Part shown: piece by piece, positions 10,561 through 25,100 of the stretch
Position numbering within the stretch: the stretch's first letter is position 1
Layout of the letters: each line of letters opens with the position of its first letter
Assembly: GCF_018320785.1 (NCBI RefSeq)
Contig: NC_054885.1
Location: forward strand, 7,638,921-7,702,920
Source: Cheilinus undulatus
Taxonomy: Eukaryota; Chordata; Actinopteri; Labriformes; Labridae
Direction of reading: 5' to 3'
Length of the DNA: 64,000 bases
Program-made: the position numbers and the translations under genes
The notes under the pieces: generated by a model
The model's input: the letters and a program-made list of their open reading frames with translations, nothing else
What the model was told of the DNA's origin: nothing
The model's database searches: none

Positions 10561-12288
10561 TATCCATCATCAAGAGTCAGTGTGAAGATTTTCGAAGGTT
10601 TTCTTTTTCTCCTACATGACCAAAACATCAAACCGAGACTGGCATGTTTTTGTTTTAAACATTTTAAACACTCTCTCTGAGATTTAAAGTGTTGAAAACA
10701 GGAGGAACCCGGAGGATGTACTGTGGCTGAAGTCCCCCACAGATCAGGATCAGTCTGACTGAACGATGACTGACACTTCATGCTGAGATTTCCTCCAATA
10801 AAGTCTGCATCCTGGAGCTGATTTTTGATTACATTTTTTTCCAACCTTTACCAGCCCTTCTGCCTGCTAAAGGCACATTGCATAGAGGAGGTTGCAGCAA
10901 ACAAATGTGCAATACTCGTCCCATGTCTGTGACCAAGTGCCTTGCATGGTTACACACTTTGTGCACAATTTAGACAACATGCAGACAACTTCTGCATGCA
11001 GGATAAACATGTGTTAGGCTTTAGGAAGTTTTTGGCTGCTGTGTTTTACTCCTTTTGCAACTGTTGGATTTCTACAGCAACTTTGAAGCCAGTGTTGCGC
11101 TTGAGTGTTGGACAAATGGTATTTTAAACCATCTGCTGGTGATCAAACGCCACCAGTCTGCTGCTTTTTACTCTTAGAAACCGTCTTCACACATGCGCCA
11201 AACTTAGGAAAAATTCCCCTTTTTTTCTGAAGGAGCTGCAATCAAACAGCTAGATTTTTCATAAATGCACAAAAGTCATATTCTTTTGCTTGTGTGAATG
11301 CAAACCATCAAATTTTCAGTTCAAGGCCTATTCACACATGTGCCAAACTTAGGAAAAAATCCAGAATATTTCCAGGTAAGCTGCATGTGTGAATGCATAC
11401 AACACATTTTATTTTACCCTTGTATTTACCCCTCTCTTGCTGATGCTGCAGCAACACCAATAATTTACAGCTAAAGTTAGCTGACCAGTGTCTGCACAGA
11501 GATAGCCTACCTGCACAGGTGAGACCAATCTCAACTGCTGCATGAGAGCCCATCATTCAGAGGCTCACTAAGGACTGCGGCTGCTCCATTTGTATCATTA
11601 ATTGTTTTCCAATCCTGACAAAGATTGTGCTCAGGTTTATGAGGTTAGAAACAAATTCTTTGCAGACCATGGAGGAGAGGAGAGAGAGCAACCTGGAGGA
11701 TGGACGGCATTTAATCACAATTATACATCACTATGTGCATGAATTTGAAAAAGAATAGTTGTTTTGTTGCCTTGAAGAGCAGCAATAAATTCTGGAAGTT
11801 ATTTTGCTTTTTCTATAAGTCCAACATTTTTCTGCTCCTCACTTAAATTAAAGTGAGAGCTGTTTTGGTGGGAGGGGCCAAGCAACGGCTTCATTTACCA
11901 CACATGAGAAAACCTATGGACAAATCCAACACAACAGTTATCATTTAATCTGGATTACCTTGTTTTCACGGTAGTGGGAAGTCTAAACTGAAACTAATCA
12001 CTCAGCACAAGTGAGGAGGCTACATGAAGGAGTCCCAGCACCTCCTCCCCGTGTCACCTCCTCCTCCGCCTCCTGTGTGAATCAGTGCAGAGGGTAAATG
12101 TGGGACAGAGAGGAGGCTGATAACCACACAGACACACACTCCATCACTGCTGCCTTCCCCCTGCCGTCCCCCGCACGGTGGGGGAGTCATCAGGAGCGTT
12201 TTAAAGGGACAAAGAGACTAAAATAAGACAAAAAACATTTTTCCTTAAGTGGATATTTACAGAATTTATTTTTAATTTTTTATAAAAT
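10561..12288 (+). other. Gap between ep300 promoter block and start codon
   Basis: No coding signal. 11189-11215 and 11331-11357 share a TTCACACATG-GCCAAACTTAGGAAAAA motif 142 bases apart, a diverged repeat pair. From 12000 to 12190 there is a second GC-rich patch (CACCTCCTCCTCCGCCTCC, CCCCGCACGGTGGGGGAG) that could be the true 5' UTR or a second promoter. The rest is AT-rich with nothing recognisable. Confidence 0.4.
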
Positions 12289-15200
12289 ATGGCTGATAAT
12301 GTCCTGGAGTCCTGTCCGCCTTCGGCCAAGAGGCCAAAACTATCACCTCCACCTCTGTCTGATGGAAACGGTGAGTCTACTTTTATTATTACTATTATAG
12401 TCATTATAATGTTAAATCTAAAACTACGGCCAAAGCTTCTCCTGTATGCTTGTGTTTCTGCTCGGACCCGAAGAGTTAAGCAGTGTCTTATATGTTGTTT
12501 TACAGATGTTTAACATCATAAATCTACCTCAAAGCTTGTTTAATACAACTTAAGCCTGAAAATAAAGTGATTTTAAGCTAATAGGTGATTCTGTACTGAA
12601 GCGGGATAAACTTTCCTTCGGGATGTTTTGGTGTGTTAGCCACATCAGGCTAAGTAGCTCACACTCCAAACAATGGAAGAGTAGAGTCACCCCAGGTCTC
12701 TTCGGACTGTTTGGTTTGATTAGAAGTTAGAAATGCGGAAATGTGAAAACACAGAGGCTTAACGTTACAGCCTGTGTAGATTTTGTTCAAATAAAAAGGC
12801 ATATAGCTGTTTCGTGGCCAGCTTTAGCAGAAAGTAACGGTAACGAAAAGGGCTAGCTTACTAGCCCGGCTGATTACCCTACCGGCTGGTGTTATGATGT
12901 AAAGAGCGACCGTGTTCACTGGTGACCTTGTAACTACAACAGATGTTGAGGAAGAAAATGGGAACTAACTTGAACATTCGGTTTATATTTACTTAAAAAT
13001 ATCACTGATATGATTTTTTTTACATTTTAATGTATACGGAATAAACTAAAAGAACTCGTTAGGGCGATTTACATCGTCAACATCTGCTTTAGCTACGACA
13101 ATCACAGACGTATTCGATTAAAAGTCATTAGCAAACACGATCGCTTTTTAGAACGTAACACCGGCTCAGCTGAGCTCAGCAGCTGTTAGCTCGAAAATAA
13201 CTAATTGACTAGTGGTTAAATGTAATTTTTAGATGATAAAAAGTCGTATTATGCCGTTTATCCCGACTTTAGCCGCGCCTCTAACGTTTGGTGCGTAATA
13301 TAAGGAACTATCCGTGTTGTTAGCATGAACTCTGTTTTCAGTGGATTGTGTGAAGGCTAACTGTCCCATTGTTCGGATCTGAAGGAAAGTTGCTCAGAGG
13401 GTTGCTGCTTTGTAGATATTTTTCTATTTGTGTTTTTTGACTTTTGAACTAGTTCCACGTTGAATGAGCTCACCAGAATTGCCAGTGTGTTTGAGAAGTC
13501 TCCTTTTAAATGGTTTGTTTTAGTCCGTAGTTCTTCATTTGTAGTACCGGAGAGGGGCTCTTTCAGTCATCCGTCCATTGTTCGCCCTCTCGGTGAATTG
13601 GAGCTCATCTTTGTTCACATTATTCTACGAACAATTTAACACTTATCTCAACAAGGACGCTTAAATCTTTCACTTTGATGGATGCATAGACTCTTATTTT
13701 CAACTGGGTGGTTTTAATAGATGAAAAATGGATCTGTAAAGTCACCAGCTCGTCTCTAATGAGACTGAACCACTATGATGAGATTCACCGAACAGATTTT
13801 TTTATTGTCAGTTAAACAACACAAGAATATCATTAAGCTCTGCTGGTTTGGGCATCTTGGCCAGAGAGCCCCATCTGTTTTTTGTTGTTGTTTTTTTTTT
13901 TTTTCTGAATAGCAATACAGTTTTTTTTTCTTAAGTCAGATTTTCACCAGAGAGGCGGGACTGTCAAAACTGCACAAAACTTTGACAACTTTTTAAAAAG
14001 TGAGTGAAAATGAATGAAACTGGGTTCTCATTCTTTTCCAGCTTTGCTTACTTTTCCAAAAGTTTCCAATGGTTTTGCAAATTTTAACAGATTGTAAAGA
14101 TTTGAGCCGTACTTGCCAGTTTGTTTGCAACAGGGCTGAACAATTTAAGGAAACTATCTTATTGCATTTTTTAAGTTCCTAGTCTTATAACTATGGCTGT
14201 CAAAAGATAACATGTTTTAATCATGATTATACCCAGGATTTCTTCAATTAATCAACATTAATTGACATGTTATATCCCATTTTTTATATTCCATTAATTT
14301 GCATTTAAAATTGTTCTTGCGTCATTCCTTTTCCAAGGTTGTAAACGAAAGGTAGTTGACTTCCTGTTTAGAATCAGCCCAGCTCGTATAAAGGGTTGGG
14401 TATCAATTAAATTTTTTCTGATACTGGTGCTAAATCATAGGGATGGGAATCAAGAACTGGTTCCAATTGGTTCAATCTATCATTGTCAACCAATCCATTA
14501 TTGATGTCTTTCTTCTACTTGCATTGAAAACAGCAGTTAGCGCAAATATGAACAGAAAAGTTGAGGAAGTAAACATGGCGGACAGTCACAAAAATGATCA
14601 AATGTTTGGCTTCAATTCTAAAAAAAAAAGAAGACATGAAAAATGCAACATGCAGCATTTATCAAACAGTGATTTCATGCACATCATGCAGTTTTTTGCA
14701 CAGTAAATGTTAATTTTTTTTTTTTCAAGATTTCAACTTATTTTTATTCATCCAGATTTCTAGGATCCAGAGACTAGTTTTTATATTATTTAAAGGTTTC
14801 ATCTTTTAAAGAAAATGTATGATGATTATTTACTAGTGTCCTTCTTTTAGATGCCTCAGATTGTTTGTTGTACAACCAGAAATATATGAAGCCTATGGTT
14901 TGCTACATAGATGTCAGACAGCAGGTGCTGAGTTCTTACAGTGAAGTAATTTTGTACAACCAAAGGTTGATGTATGATGAACAGACTGTCAAGATTATGT
15001 AATTTTTTTATTTTTTTATTTTTTTTGCAGGGAAGTGATTTTTTTTTTTTTTAATTCTGTTAGAGATAGATAAAATGAAATGAAACTGCATTCTGTACAG
15101 GGTGTAACATCCCTGCCAAAAAGTTTTAAACTTGTATTTTGACAAATGTCAGATTGAGGAAATATAGCTCTTTCTGTGATTTTAAAATTGCGATTTAATC

Positions 15201-18200
15201 TAAATTTTGATCAAGTGCCAAGCTCTAAATTTGAATACTGCTTAGTTTTTTCAATTTTGTTGACTAAAGACAATGACAGAGAGTTTTGAATGTTGCTCAT
15301 GCTTTTGTGCAATTCTAACATAGTTCAGAAGTTTGAAATATTGCCATTTTTGGGGCTATATCAACAGTGTTGAAGTTAGCCTGCAATTTCTGATGATCAA
15401 AAAGAAGAAGAACTACTGATATATGTGTCTAGAACAAGTTCTTGTGCTGTGGTATCAACCAAATATGGATACAGTTTTATTTTACTAAAATTGGTGTTTA
15501 AATGAAATGACAGCCCACAATCTGACATTGGAATAAAATCTACCTAAATATTTTTGTCACAGTGGAAATGACTTCTTATAGCTTTTCCTCCACCACCATA
15601 GCTGTACAGAAATGTTGTTTACACACCTGTTTGTCGAGTTTACCTGCCGGTGGTTTCTCACTCAGACCCGGCTGGACTCTCTTCATGTTTGGCTCTCCAT
15701 CAAACCACAAACAGGCGCTCAGGAGAGACTGAGGCTGCCCCGAGAACCTGTTAGCTGTAGATCCGGGGTTTTCTAACTGGTGTGAGAACTGTACAATAGC
15801 TAAATGGCTGCAAAATGGAACTTTACCGTAACCAAAATCTTACATTCTTCGTGAACTCTCCCCAAAATCTGAAATAACCATAACAGACTTGAAAAGTTAT
15901 TTTGTGCAATAAAGCAATGCTTTCTAGCTCAGCATTTGCATACCCTCACACACATTTTTAATTCAAGTGAAGTTGAAGTTAGTAGAGCTATCTTCAGAGT
16001 AATTATTGCAAATTTTGTGCTTAAAGTGTATTATTATGAGTTTGGATTTATAAGAAACATGTTTAAAACAGCTATGGCTAAAAGCTGAAACAGATTCTTA
16101 AATATTTGATTACTTATACCACTTCATAATGTCATCAAACATTGGGCGTATAAGAAAAAAATAAACTTTTAGCCCAAACTAATTAAACCATGATTGGTTC
16201 ATAATGCAGTGGTTTGTGGTTCCACAATCAAAAGATGGAAAAGGTACCAAATACCCGATCCGTTCTGTCCTACTTTACTGGGACCCTACTCCTGGGGAAC
16301 AAGGCCGATCTGACCCTGAAGGTTGGAGTTAGATCCACTGCAGTCCACTGATTGGTCAAAACAAACTTCACTTCCCATGCAAAAGCAGTTGTAATGGACA
16401 AACACAAATTGTGCCAATGTTTTCTCTTAAACATACCTATGAGTTAGATTGAAATGACTACTCTATCAAGATGACAAGTTACAAACTTGTGTTGTTTGCA
16501 AATGAGCCGGTTATATGAGCAAATAGCTGTTTGAGAGGCTGTTCCCATTTTCAGTTTTGTCGGCATTTAAAAGACATATAAAAAAGCCGATGAGGAGCAT
16601 TTGGGAGCCAAAAGACTGGCCTTTATTACTGAGCTGAGCCAAATGATCTGGATCTTTTAACAGAGCTGAAATCTCCCGTCACTTCAGGCAAGGCTGGATG
16701 AGGATAGACTGGTAACATGAGCAACATCAGGGTCAAATGAACCAAACTAGACCACTTGATTTAAAAATGCACCAAAGGATTAAACAAAAATACACAGAAA
16801 TACTGCACATTTAAACTTTTTGGGTGACATGAATGCACACTGGACTTGATCTTTTCTGCTTGCAAGTGCACTCTGTTTGTCTTATAGTCCTTTAGGTGCA
16901 CAACAACTTAATCCATGACATACCTGCACATCTGTATAACTTTTCTATTGCACCTTTGTACATAGTTTTTGTGTTCTTTATATCCTGTTTTAATCCGTTT
17001 ATATGTATTTTCTATTTAAATGTCTGGCTGTTTTATAGACTCTGGTTCTTTTTTTCTTCAATATGTATTTTTTTTTTGTTCAAACATAGCAATAAAACTC
17101 AAATTTGATTCTGAAATAGTTTCCAGGAAACTCACAGTTTTACTTTGAAGCAACTTCCTGTATTTTTGGTATGACAACAAACAGTATGTGGCAGGAGGTG
17201 AAGAGATTGCAATGTCACGTTTCTAATAACAGTCAGCCCCACTAGGTGCCAGATATTGGCTTATTACTTGTCTTTAATGGTTAACGATTGCAATAAAACT
17301 CCTACACATGGACTAAAGTTCACAAATATGCTGGCAACTTTTGTGAAAGTGGTTGGAAATGGCAAGTAGCAAGGGAAACCCTAATTTCTTGCCAGTTCTA
17401 CCCACTTGTACAAACATTGTCCCACATATTTGTGCAATTCTCTCATTCTTTTTTGGTTTAAAATTTAAAAGAAGAGCTGAAACAGAGTTATAACCAGTTT
17501 GAGACCTCAGCAACAAAATAGAAGCCCTAGACACCCAATGTTTGGTGATTTATAGTTAATAATCAGCAAAAATCACAGGCATATTACACTAACCTGCCAA
17601 GACATGCAATTAGACTGTGTGCAGGAATTTGCCTGCAGCACAGTTGTCCTAGGAAATAAAAAGTTTTCTAAAGATTTAGTTCTTTTTGATGCTAATTAAC
17701 ATGAGTTAACAAAAATGTATTTTAATATGTGGTATTTCTGTGTTACCCTTCAGCCCCGTTTTTTTATCCTGATTTCAAATATTTCTGTCTTTTCCTTTGT
17801 GTTTAGATTTTGGTTCCCTGTTCGACTTGGAGCACGACCTTCCAGACGAGCTCATCAGCTCCTCGGACTTTGGCTTGACCAATGGCGGGGACGTTAATCT
17901 GCTCCAAACCGGGCTGGTAGGGGGGCAGGATGCCGCTGTTAAACACAAACAGCTGTCTGAGCTGCTGAGGACCACCGCTCCGGCTCCGCAGGGTGGGCCT
18001 GGGTCCAACAGCACACCTGGTGGCCTGATGGGGGGCCCTCAGGTCCTAGCCCCGCCTCAGCAGCAGGGTGGGATGGGCGGGGGGCCTCTGAATCGAGTAG
18101 CCATGATGGGTACTCAGAAGGTGAACAGCGGACTGCAGCAAGGGCTGATGGGGGGTCAGATAATGAACGGCTCGCCTCGGCTTGGTTACCCCGGAGGTGC

Positions 18201-19189
18201 AGGGATGGTTAACAGTAATATGTCACCTGATGGCATGCAGCCAATCAGAGCACAGCAACCTGCAGCACTGAACAAGGTGAGCCCATGACTCACAGAGTTG
18301 GATAACCGCTGTTTACATTTGCATTAAAGATGTGTTTTATTTTGGACACCTAATGACTTCAGGATGTAGATCCACACTGTTTATTACGGTTACATCCCCA
18401 GTGATGACCTGATATCAGCCTTTTTTTTTCCTGCCTTTTCGTGCAAACAGCAGCCCATGCATCATTTCTGTGGCTCTCTTACTGTTGCGAAGTATCAGCC
18501 CAGGTGGATGGGTGCAGTGAGGCCAATCGCGGTGCAAATAGGGGCAAGTTAACCATTTGTGTAGAGGCTAACACTGCCTCCTAAATTGCTTTTCTCCCTC
18601 ATTTTGTCATAAACATGCTTTCAAAGCAGTGGTTCTTCACTGGTGGGCACTAGGTAGGGATTACGACAAAGGTGGTCATGGTTTAAAACGGGAATATATT
18701 ACGGTACATAATAATTTTTTTCCTCACCAAAACCCTGCTGATTTTGGGGGTATTAATTTAGTCAGTTTGCAGGAATTTTCCAGCACTTTTTGGCAATTAG
18801 AAACAATAAATTACCCAGTACTGGTTTCCTAAGAATTCTACTTTCATTCCTAGAAAGGCATCAGTATTGTTTGACTCTTTATTAGAATCATAAATAAATG
18901 ATTGCACATGTAACTCCCCCATGTTTTTACTTTCTAGTCTGAAAATCTGCTGCATAAATCAGGGTCTTTTTTACTATTAGTCATTAAATATATTGGTTTA
19001 TTATTCCCCTCTGTCCAGATGAATATGATGTCCAATGCTGGCCCCTATGGTGGTCCTTATGGTCAGTCTGGGCTCTCAGGGCCTCCAGGAGCTGGGCTGG
19101 GCCCTCAGCTTCAGAATCAAACCAACATGGCCGCCCAGTTCAACATGGACAAGAAGACGGCGGCGCAAGGCCAGAGCATGACTGGGACG
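12289..19189 (+). CDS. ep300: ep300 exons 1-3: N-terminus with nuclear signal and receptor-interaction motif
   Basis: Exons 12289-12370, 17807-18276 and 19019-19189 encode residues 1-241. Exon 1 holds the basic nuclear signal SAKRPKLS. Exon 2 opens with [17 protein letters not shown] and contains HKQLSELLR, an LXXLL-type motif at about 77-81 that matches the nuclear-receptor interaction motif of p300/CBP. The rest is low-complexity G/M/Q sequence. The exon 1 ATG is the only in-frame start giving the family N-terminus. Intron 1 is 5.4 kb, the longest in the gene. Confidence 0.95.
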
Positions 19190-22100
19190 GTACGAACTAT
19201 TTGGTTCTATTCTGTAGAAAACTCCCAAACATTGCTGGTGATAAATTTAAAAAAAATCAGAAATAATGAATTAAAAGGAACTGATAAATAATCTAATTAG
19301 CTTTTGTTTGTGATAGATTACTGATTGAGCACTGGGAAATGGATTAAAATGTGGATTTTTTTATGGTCCCATTTTATTTTTAAATACAAGCTTAGTTTGT
19401 TTTTGAACAAATAATCCTCTCACCTTGATAAGCTGCTTTTTATCTTAAAATGAAATTAAGTACTGATCTGATTACAAAATATTAGTTAATTAAACTTTTA
19501 TGCAGTTATTATAAATTATTTGAAAAATTCTGATACTCTTATTGTCTCAATAGAAACCTTTACAGACTTTTTAATTGGTTAACCTACTGTCTATACATGG
19601 GCATAGCACAGGGGGGACTGATTAATGGGGCCCACAGTAGGAAGGGGCCCTTGGGAAGCCTGCAATGAAAAGTGAGTTTTTATTTATTTATTCCTAGAAA
19701 TTAGTGTCATTGTTGAATCAGAAGCGACTAAATTAATTGGTCAGCTGAAATTTGTATCATAAAGAGTGAAATAAAATAGTGGGGGGCCCTGCTCCTCCCT
19801 TGAAAATGTCCAAATGGTATCATCCGGCGCTGCAAAATAATGCATGTAAATTTTATCTAACCCTAGTAAACATATTGCTCATACATCGGCAAATTATGGT
19901 TCAAAAGTACATTTCAATGCATGGATATCTGCAAAAACATTTGATGCTTGGATAGCCGGTTAAGGGGGGGCATGTGCAGTATTCTTTCTGGGGGCCCAAA
20001 ATCTCTAGCTACACCCCTGTGTCTCTTTCTCCTTTGCTCCATATGGCTAGGCTGAAATCTGCTCTAAGCGAGGAGTTATGATTTGATGTGTTAATTAACA
20101 AAAATACATATTTGATCTGCACTCATTGTCTCATGTTTTGATGCATCTTTTATCATTTTCCTCTCTGTCCTCAGGGGTCTCAGCTCGGAGCGCTCACAGG
20201 TGTGTCTCTCAGCGGTCCGGTGGGTGGGGCCCAGATGGGTCTGAACTCTGTGGGTGCGTGTCCCGGCACCGCGCCCCCTGCCGCAGAGCCGGAAAAACGT
20301 AAGCTGATCCAGCAGCAGCTGGTCCTGCTGCTTCATGCTCATAAGTGTCAGCGCCGAGAGCAGGCCAACGGAGAGATGAGGACGTGTAACCTGCCGCACT
20401 GTCGCACCATGAAGAACGTCCTGAATCACATGACCCACTGCCAGGCTGGAAAGACCTGCCAGGGTGAGTCTGAATAACAATGAATCCATCTTCATAGTGG
20501 ATAAATGACTGATAAAAGCATGGTTTTAAATACACAAGGCCAGTGGTTCTCAAGTGGAAGGGATCAGGAAGAGAAATTGCGACCCAATTTTTTTTTTTTT
20601 ACTTCATTACAGAGTGACATGCATGCATATGTCTTATTTTTTACCTGAAGCAGCATGGAAATTTAGTAATTTCTCAAGGAATTTCCTCTTTATCTTGGGG
20701 AAACCAGCTATGTTATCCAAAGAAAAGGAGAAAAATAATTTGAAATATTGACAGAAACACTGAAATTTACTAATTTAACCTGAAAAATACATGTATTAAT
20801 TACTGTATATCCACTAAGGGCTTCCACATATGCACTTTATGCCACTTTTTTTTTTTCCTGGCTCACATTTACACCCCACAGGCAAGAGCTTTCTGACCCA
20901 CCAGCTGAGAACTACTGCACTAAGCTAACAAGGCTTCAATATACCAGGACATTTTTTCATGTGAAGAAATAGCACAATACTAGAATTAAAGCTTTGATAT
21001 GACTCTACCATCCATCCATCTAGCTTCTCCCACTTATCCGAGCCGGGTCATGGGGGTTAGCATGGTTAGGCAAGTCCACCCAGACGTCCCTTTCCCCAGC
21101 GACACTTTCCAACTCCTGCTTGGGGATCCCGAGTCATTTCCAGACCAGACAGGATATGTAATCCGTCTAGTGCATTCTGGGTCTTCCCCAAGGGCTCCCA
21201 GCCCAGGTGTGCCTAGAAGACTTCCACGGGGAGGTGACCTCGGGATTCCTGATTAGATGCCCGAACCACCTCAATTGGCTCCTTTTGATGCGAAGCAGCA
21301 GTAGCTCTACACATAGCTCCCTCCGGATGTCTGAATTCCTCACCCTATCTCTAAGGCTGAGCCCAGCCTCTGGAGGAAACTCATTTCGGCCGCTTGTATC
21401 TGCAATCTTATTCTTTCGGTCATTACCCAGAGTTCATAGCCATTGATGAGGAATGGAGCTCCCTCTTCACCACAAAGGTCCAGCACAACGCCCTCAGTAC
21501 AGCTGATGCTGCGTCAGTTCGCCTGTCAATCTCACACTCCCTTTTACCCTCACTCGTGAACAAGATACTTGAACTCCTTCACTCGGGGCAAAGACTCACT
21601 CTCCATCTGGAGGGAGCAATCCACCGTTTTCCGGCAGGGAAAATGATTTAACTCTAATTAAAAAAAAATAGTGAAGGCAACATTTCTGTATATTGAGGTT
21701 GGAAAATGTTTAAATCTGCTTTATTTTAATGATGCTGGTATCAAAATGTACAGAAACTTCATCAGCTCACTGGAGAGCCCTGTCATAGTTCTACAAAAAA
21801 GTTGATAAAATTTTGATAAGTAGAACTGGCAAGTAGCAAGGGAAACCCTTGCTGCAAATGTATTTGTGAAACTTAGATGATGTGAAGGAGTTATCCTGCC
21901 ATTTTTGATGATTAAAAATGATTATTATCCCAGTCCTGAGAGTTTAGGACATGCATTTCTTATCAATTAGGTATCAACATCCCCAGTGTTTTTACTAGTA
22001 ATATATAAAATGAAAAAAAAGAAATACAACGATGATTCCTTATTAAGAATAAAGTTTTCAAATGCTCAGTAAGCCCATTACTGTTGGTGACTTTTACAGT

Positions 22101-25100
22101 AAACAGACTTTTTACTGAGCATTAGGACTGGCATCTTGTTTTCTGTAAATGTTGTTGATATAAACAATATCATTTCACCTGATGTCTCATTTGAAAATAA
22201 TTCAATCTGTCTTTAAAGCTTTGATTTAATGTCCAGCCTGAGTTTAAAGATTAGGCACCAAAGAAACAAAAAGTGGTCAAAATGAACCCAAAGTTTAAGT
22301 GTAATGTCTCTTTTCTTAACATTAGTTTAATCAGACTGACTCAAACCAAGTTTATCAGTTTATCCTACCCTTTTCTCTTAATTTCCTTGTCTTTAATTCT
22401 TTTCCAAACCTCCCTCCTGTTATGTTTTTTTTATCCTCTAGTGGCTCACTGCGCGTCGTCCAGACAGATCATCTCTCACTGGAAAAACTGTACGAGACAC
22501 GACTGTCCGGTGTGTTTGCCGCTGAAAAACGCTGGAGACAAGAGGAGCCAGCAGTGTGAGTGTCAGAGCTCAGAGTCTGAGTTTTCATTCTTTAGATATA
22601 ATGAAAGTAAAATGCATGAGTTTAATTAAAGGGAGACTCACTCTCTGCCCTCACTCGTCTTCTTCACAGCTCTCTTGAACAGCGCCGGTTTGATGAACTC
22701 TTTAGGTCCGGGCGGTCCTGGCGGTCAGTCCACCACCCCCACCCTTAACCCTCCTAACCAGATCGACCCTGGTTCAATAGAGAGAGCCTACGCTGCGCTT
22801 GGCCTTACCTACCAGGGGAATCAGAGCCCCCAGAACAACCTGCAGAACCTGCAGAGCCCACCAGGGGTCAGGACGCTCAGCAACATGGGTCAGTACTGGT
22901 TTTTATTTGAGTTAAGAGCTCTAAATGTCAGAATTTTTACAGATTTAAGAACACTTCATAGAGACTGGAGTGAGCACAGAGCCTGTGTATAGAAATTAGA
23001 GAACCATGGTTAATATCATACAATACAAACAGTTAATTTCTTTCAAATCCATCATGGTGGTAAATAGAAGCAAATAATTATTGTATTATATTTTTAGTTT
23101 ATCTTTGCTTTTGTATTAACAGACAAACTTTAAACTTGTTTTTATTTCTACAGGAGGAAACTCAATGAACGGTGGAGTGAACGTTCAGTCAAACCAGACG
23201 TCCAACCTGCTGCCAAACAACATGATGCACAACAACATGAACACGCACAGGTAGGACTATTGGTTTAAAAATAAAGATGCTGCTTCATACTGTATTTATC
23301 TTTAAAAAAATACAATCTCTACTACAAGCTATTCTCAGATTTTCCCCTCATGATGTCATGTGGGGAGGTTAGCCCTCTGACCTCCTTAATAATGAAATAA
23401 TTTGAAAAATTGATCATAAACGAAATATTAAACAGGACTGAACATCTGCTTGATCCTTTGCAATTTGCTTACAGAACTAAGAGGGGTGTCCAAGATGCCA
23501 CATTAACTTTGCTTAATTACATTTGTCGTCACCTTGAAAGCTCTAGCACTCATGCTAGGTTATTATTTGTAGATTTCTCCTCAGCCTTCAGCACTATCCA
23601 GCCTCATCTGCATGTCAGGAAACTTACTGACCAGTTCGGCCTTGATAATAGGATTGCTGGTTGGATTTTGGATTTTCTTATGTTCAGGACTCAGAGTGTG
23701 AGAGTAAATGGAAAACTTTCTGGTTTGTCTGTAACATCCACTGGGTCTCCCCAAGGATGTGTTCTATCTCCTCTCCTTTATATCGTGTATACGAATGACT
23801 GCAGGAGCACATATGAAAACCGCCATATTTTAAAGTTTGTTAGCTTGTTGAACAGTTAGGAACTCTCTCATGGTCCCTTTATTGATTATTTTACAACCTG
23901 GTGTCAAGACAAAAGACATGCTGAATGATTTCAGAAACTCCCCTCCTTCTCCTGTCAGCACGGTAATCAACGGACAGAACATTGAAATGGTGGAGTCCTA
24001 TAAGTACTAAGGCACTATAATCGATAAGAAACTGACTTTTGAGCATCATACTAATGCAGTGAATAAGAAAAGTCAGCAGCGCCTCTTCTGTCTCAGAAAG
24101 CTTGCTAAATTCCAGGTTGACAGGTCCTTGTTAAATATGTTTTATTGTTCCTTTATTGAGCCAGTGCTCACCTTTTCTTTTATCTGTTGGTTTCAATCCC
24201 TAAACATTAAAAAAAAAAATGTCCTTTCGAGAGTAGTTAGAGTCTGCAGTAAAATAATTGGTGTGACTCAGGAACCCCTTCAGGATTTGTACAACAAAAG
24301 GGTGTACAACATGGCCAAGTCTATCTTGTCAGATAGCTCGCATCCATTACATCTACAATTTGAGCCTCTCCCACCAGGTTCCCTTCTCAGACTTCCACCA
24401 ACAAAACCAACAGATACAAACACTCCTTTATTCCTACTGCCATCTCCCTTCTTAACTCCAGTAGGAGGAGATAGTCTTTGGACTTTTGCACCTTGTGACA
24501 GCCAGTGTGATAAATTCAATTGATCAATTTCCTTGTTGGATTTTAAATGTTTCTCTTGTTTTATGTTACTTTGTGCTTTAATGGGAATCACCCCTACTGG
24601 GGACAAATAAAGTTCTTGATTGATTGATTGAGCCCTGCTCCCAGGTTAGGCTGGCCCTCCCTGCTTAGAGGAAAGTTCCGTCCTCCTCTCCTGATCCTGA
24701 GAGGAGGATCAGGAGAGCCACATTTATTTCCTGAGAGGGGCAGAGTCAGACAGCTCATTACAGTTAAAAGCCACAGTGACAGAAACAGCTCGTTCTGAGC
24801 AGGACTGAAACAGAGGGGTTTGTAGACATGCAAAAATCCAATACTGGAGTGTTTTTTCAGCAACAAATTTCACAGGCATGTTTTGGGAACCTCTGAGACC
24901 AACATAAACTTGTCCTAACAGGGTAAAATATGTCATCTTTAAGTCTTGTTATCATGGTATCAAACCTTTTGATTCTTACTCGAATCATATGGGAGCTATT
25001 AGGGATAGGTATTAGTGGTATTATATTTGTTAAGGTATAAATGAGATCAGTTTCTTAATTGTCCTCTCTCCTCGTTTCAGCCTGATGAACGATGGTTTGG

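Noticed and set aside
21207-21651. Plus-strand frames at 20999-21651 as small genes
   Set aside because: The region is a minus-strand LINE remnant. The plus frames overlap one another and encode nothing known.
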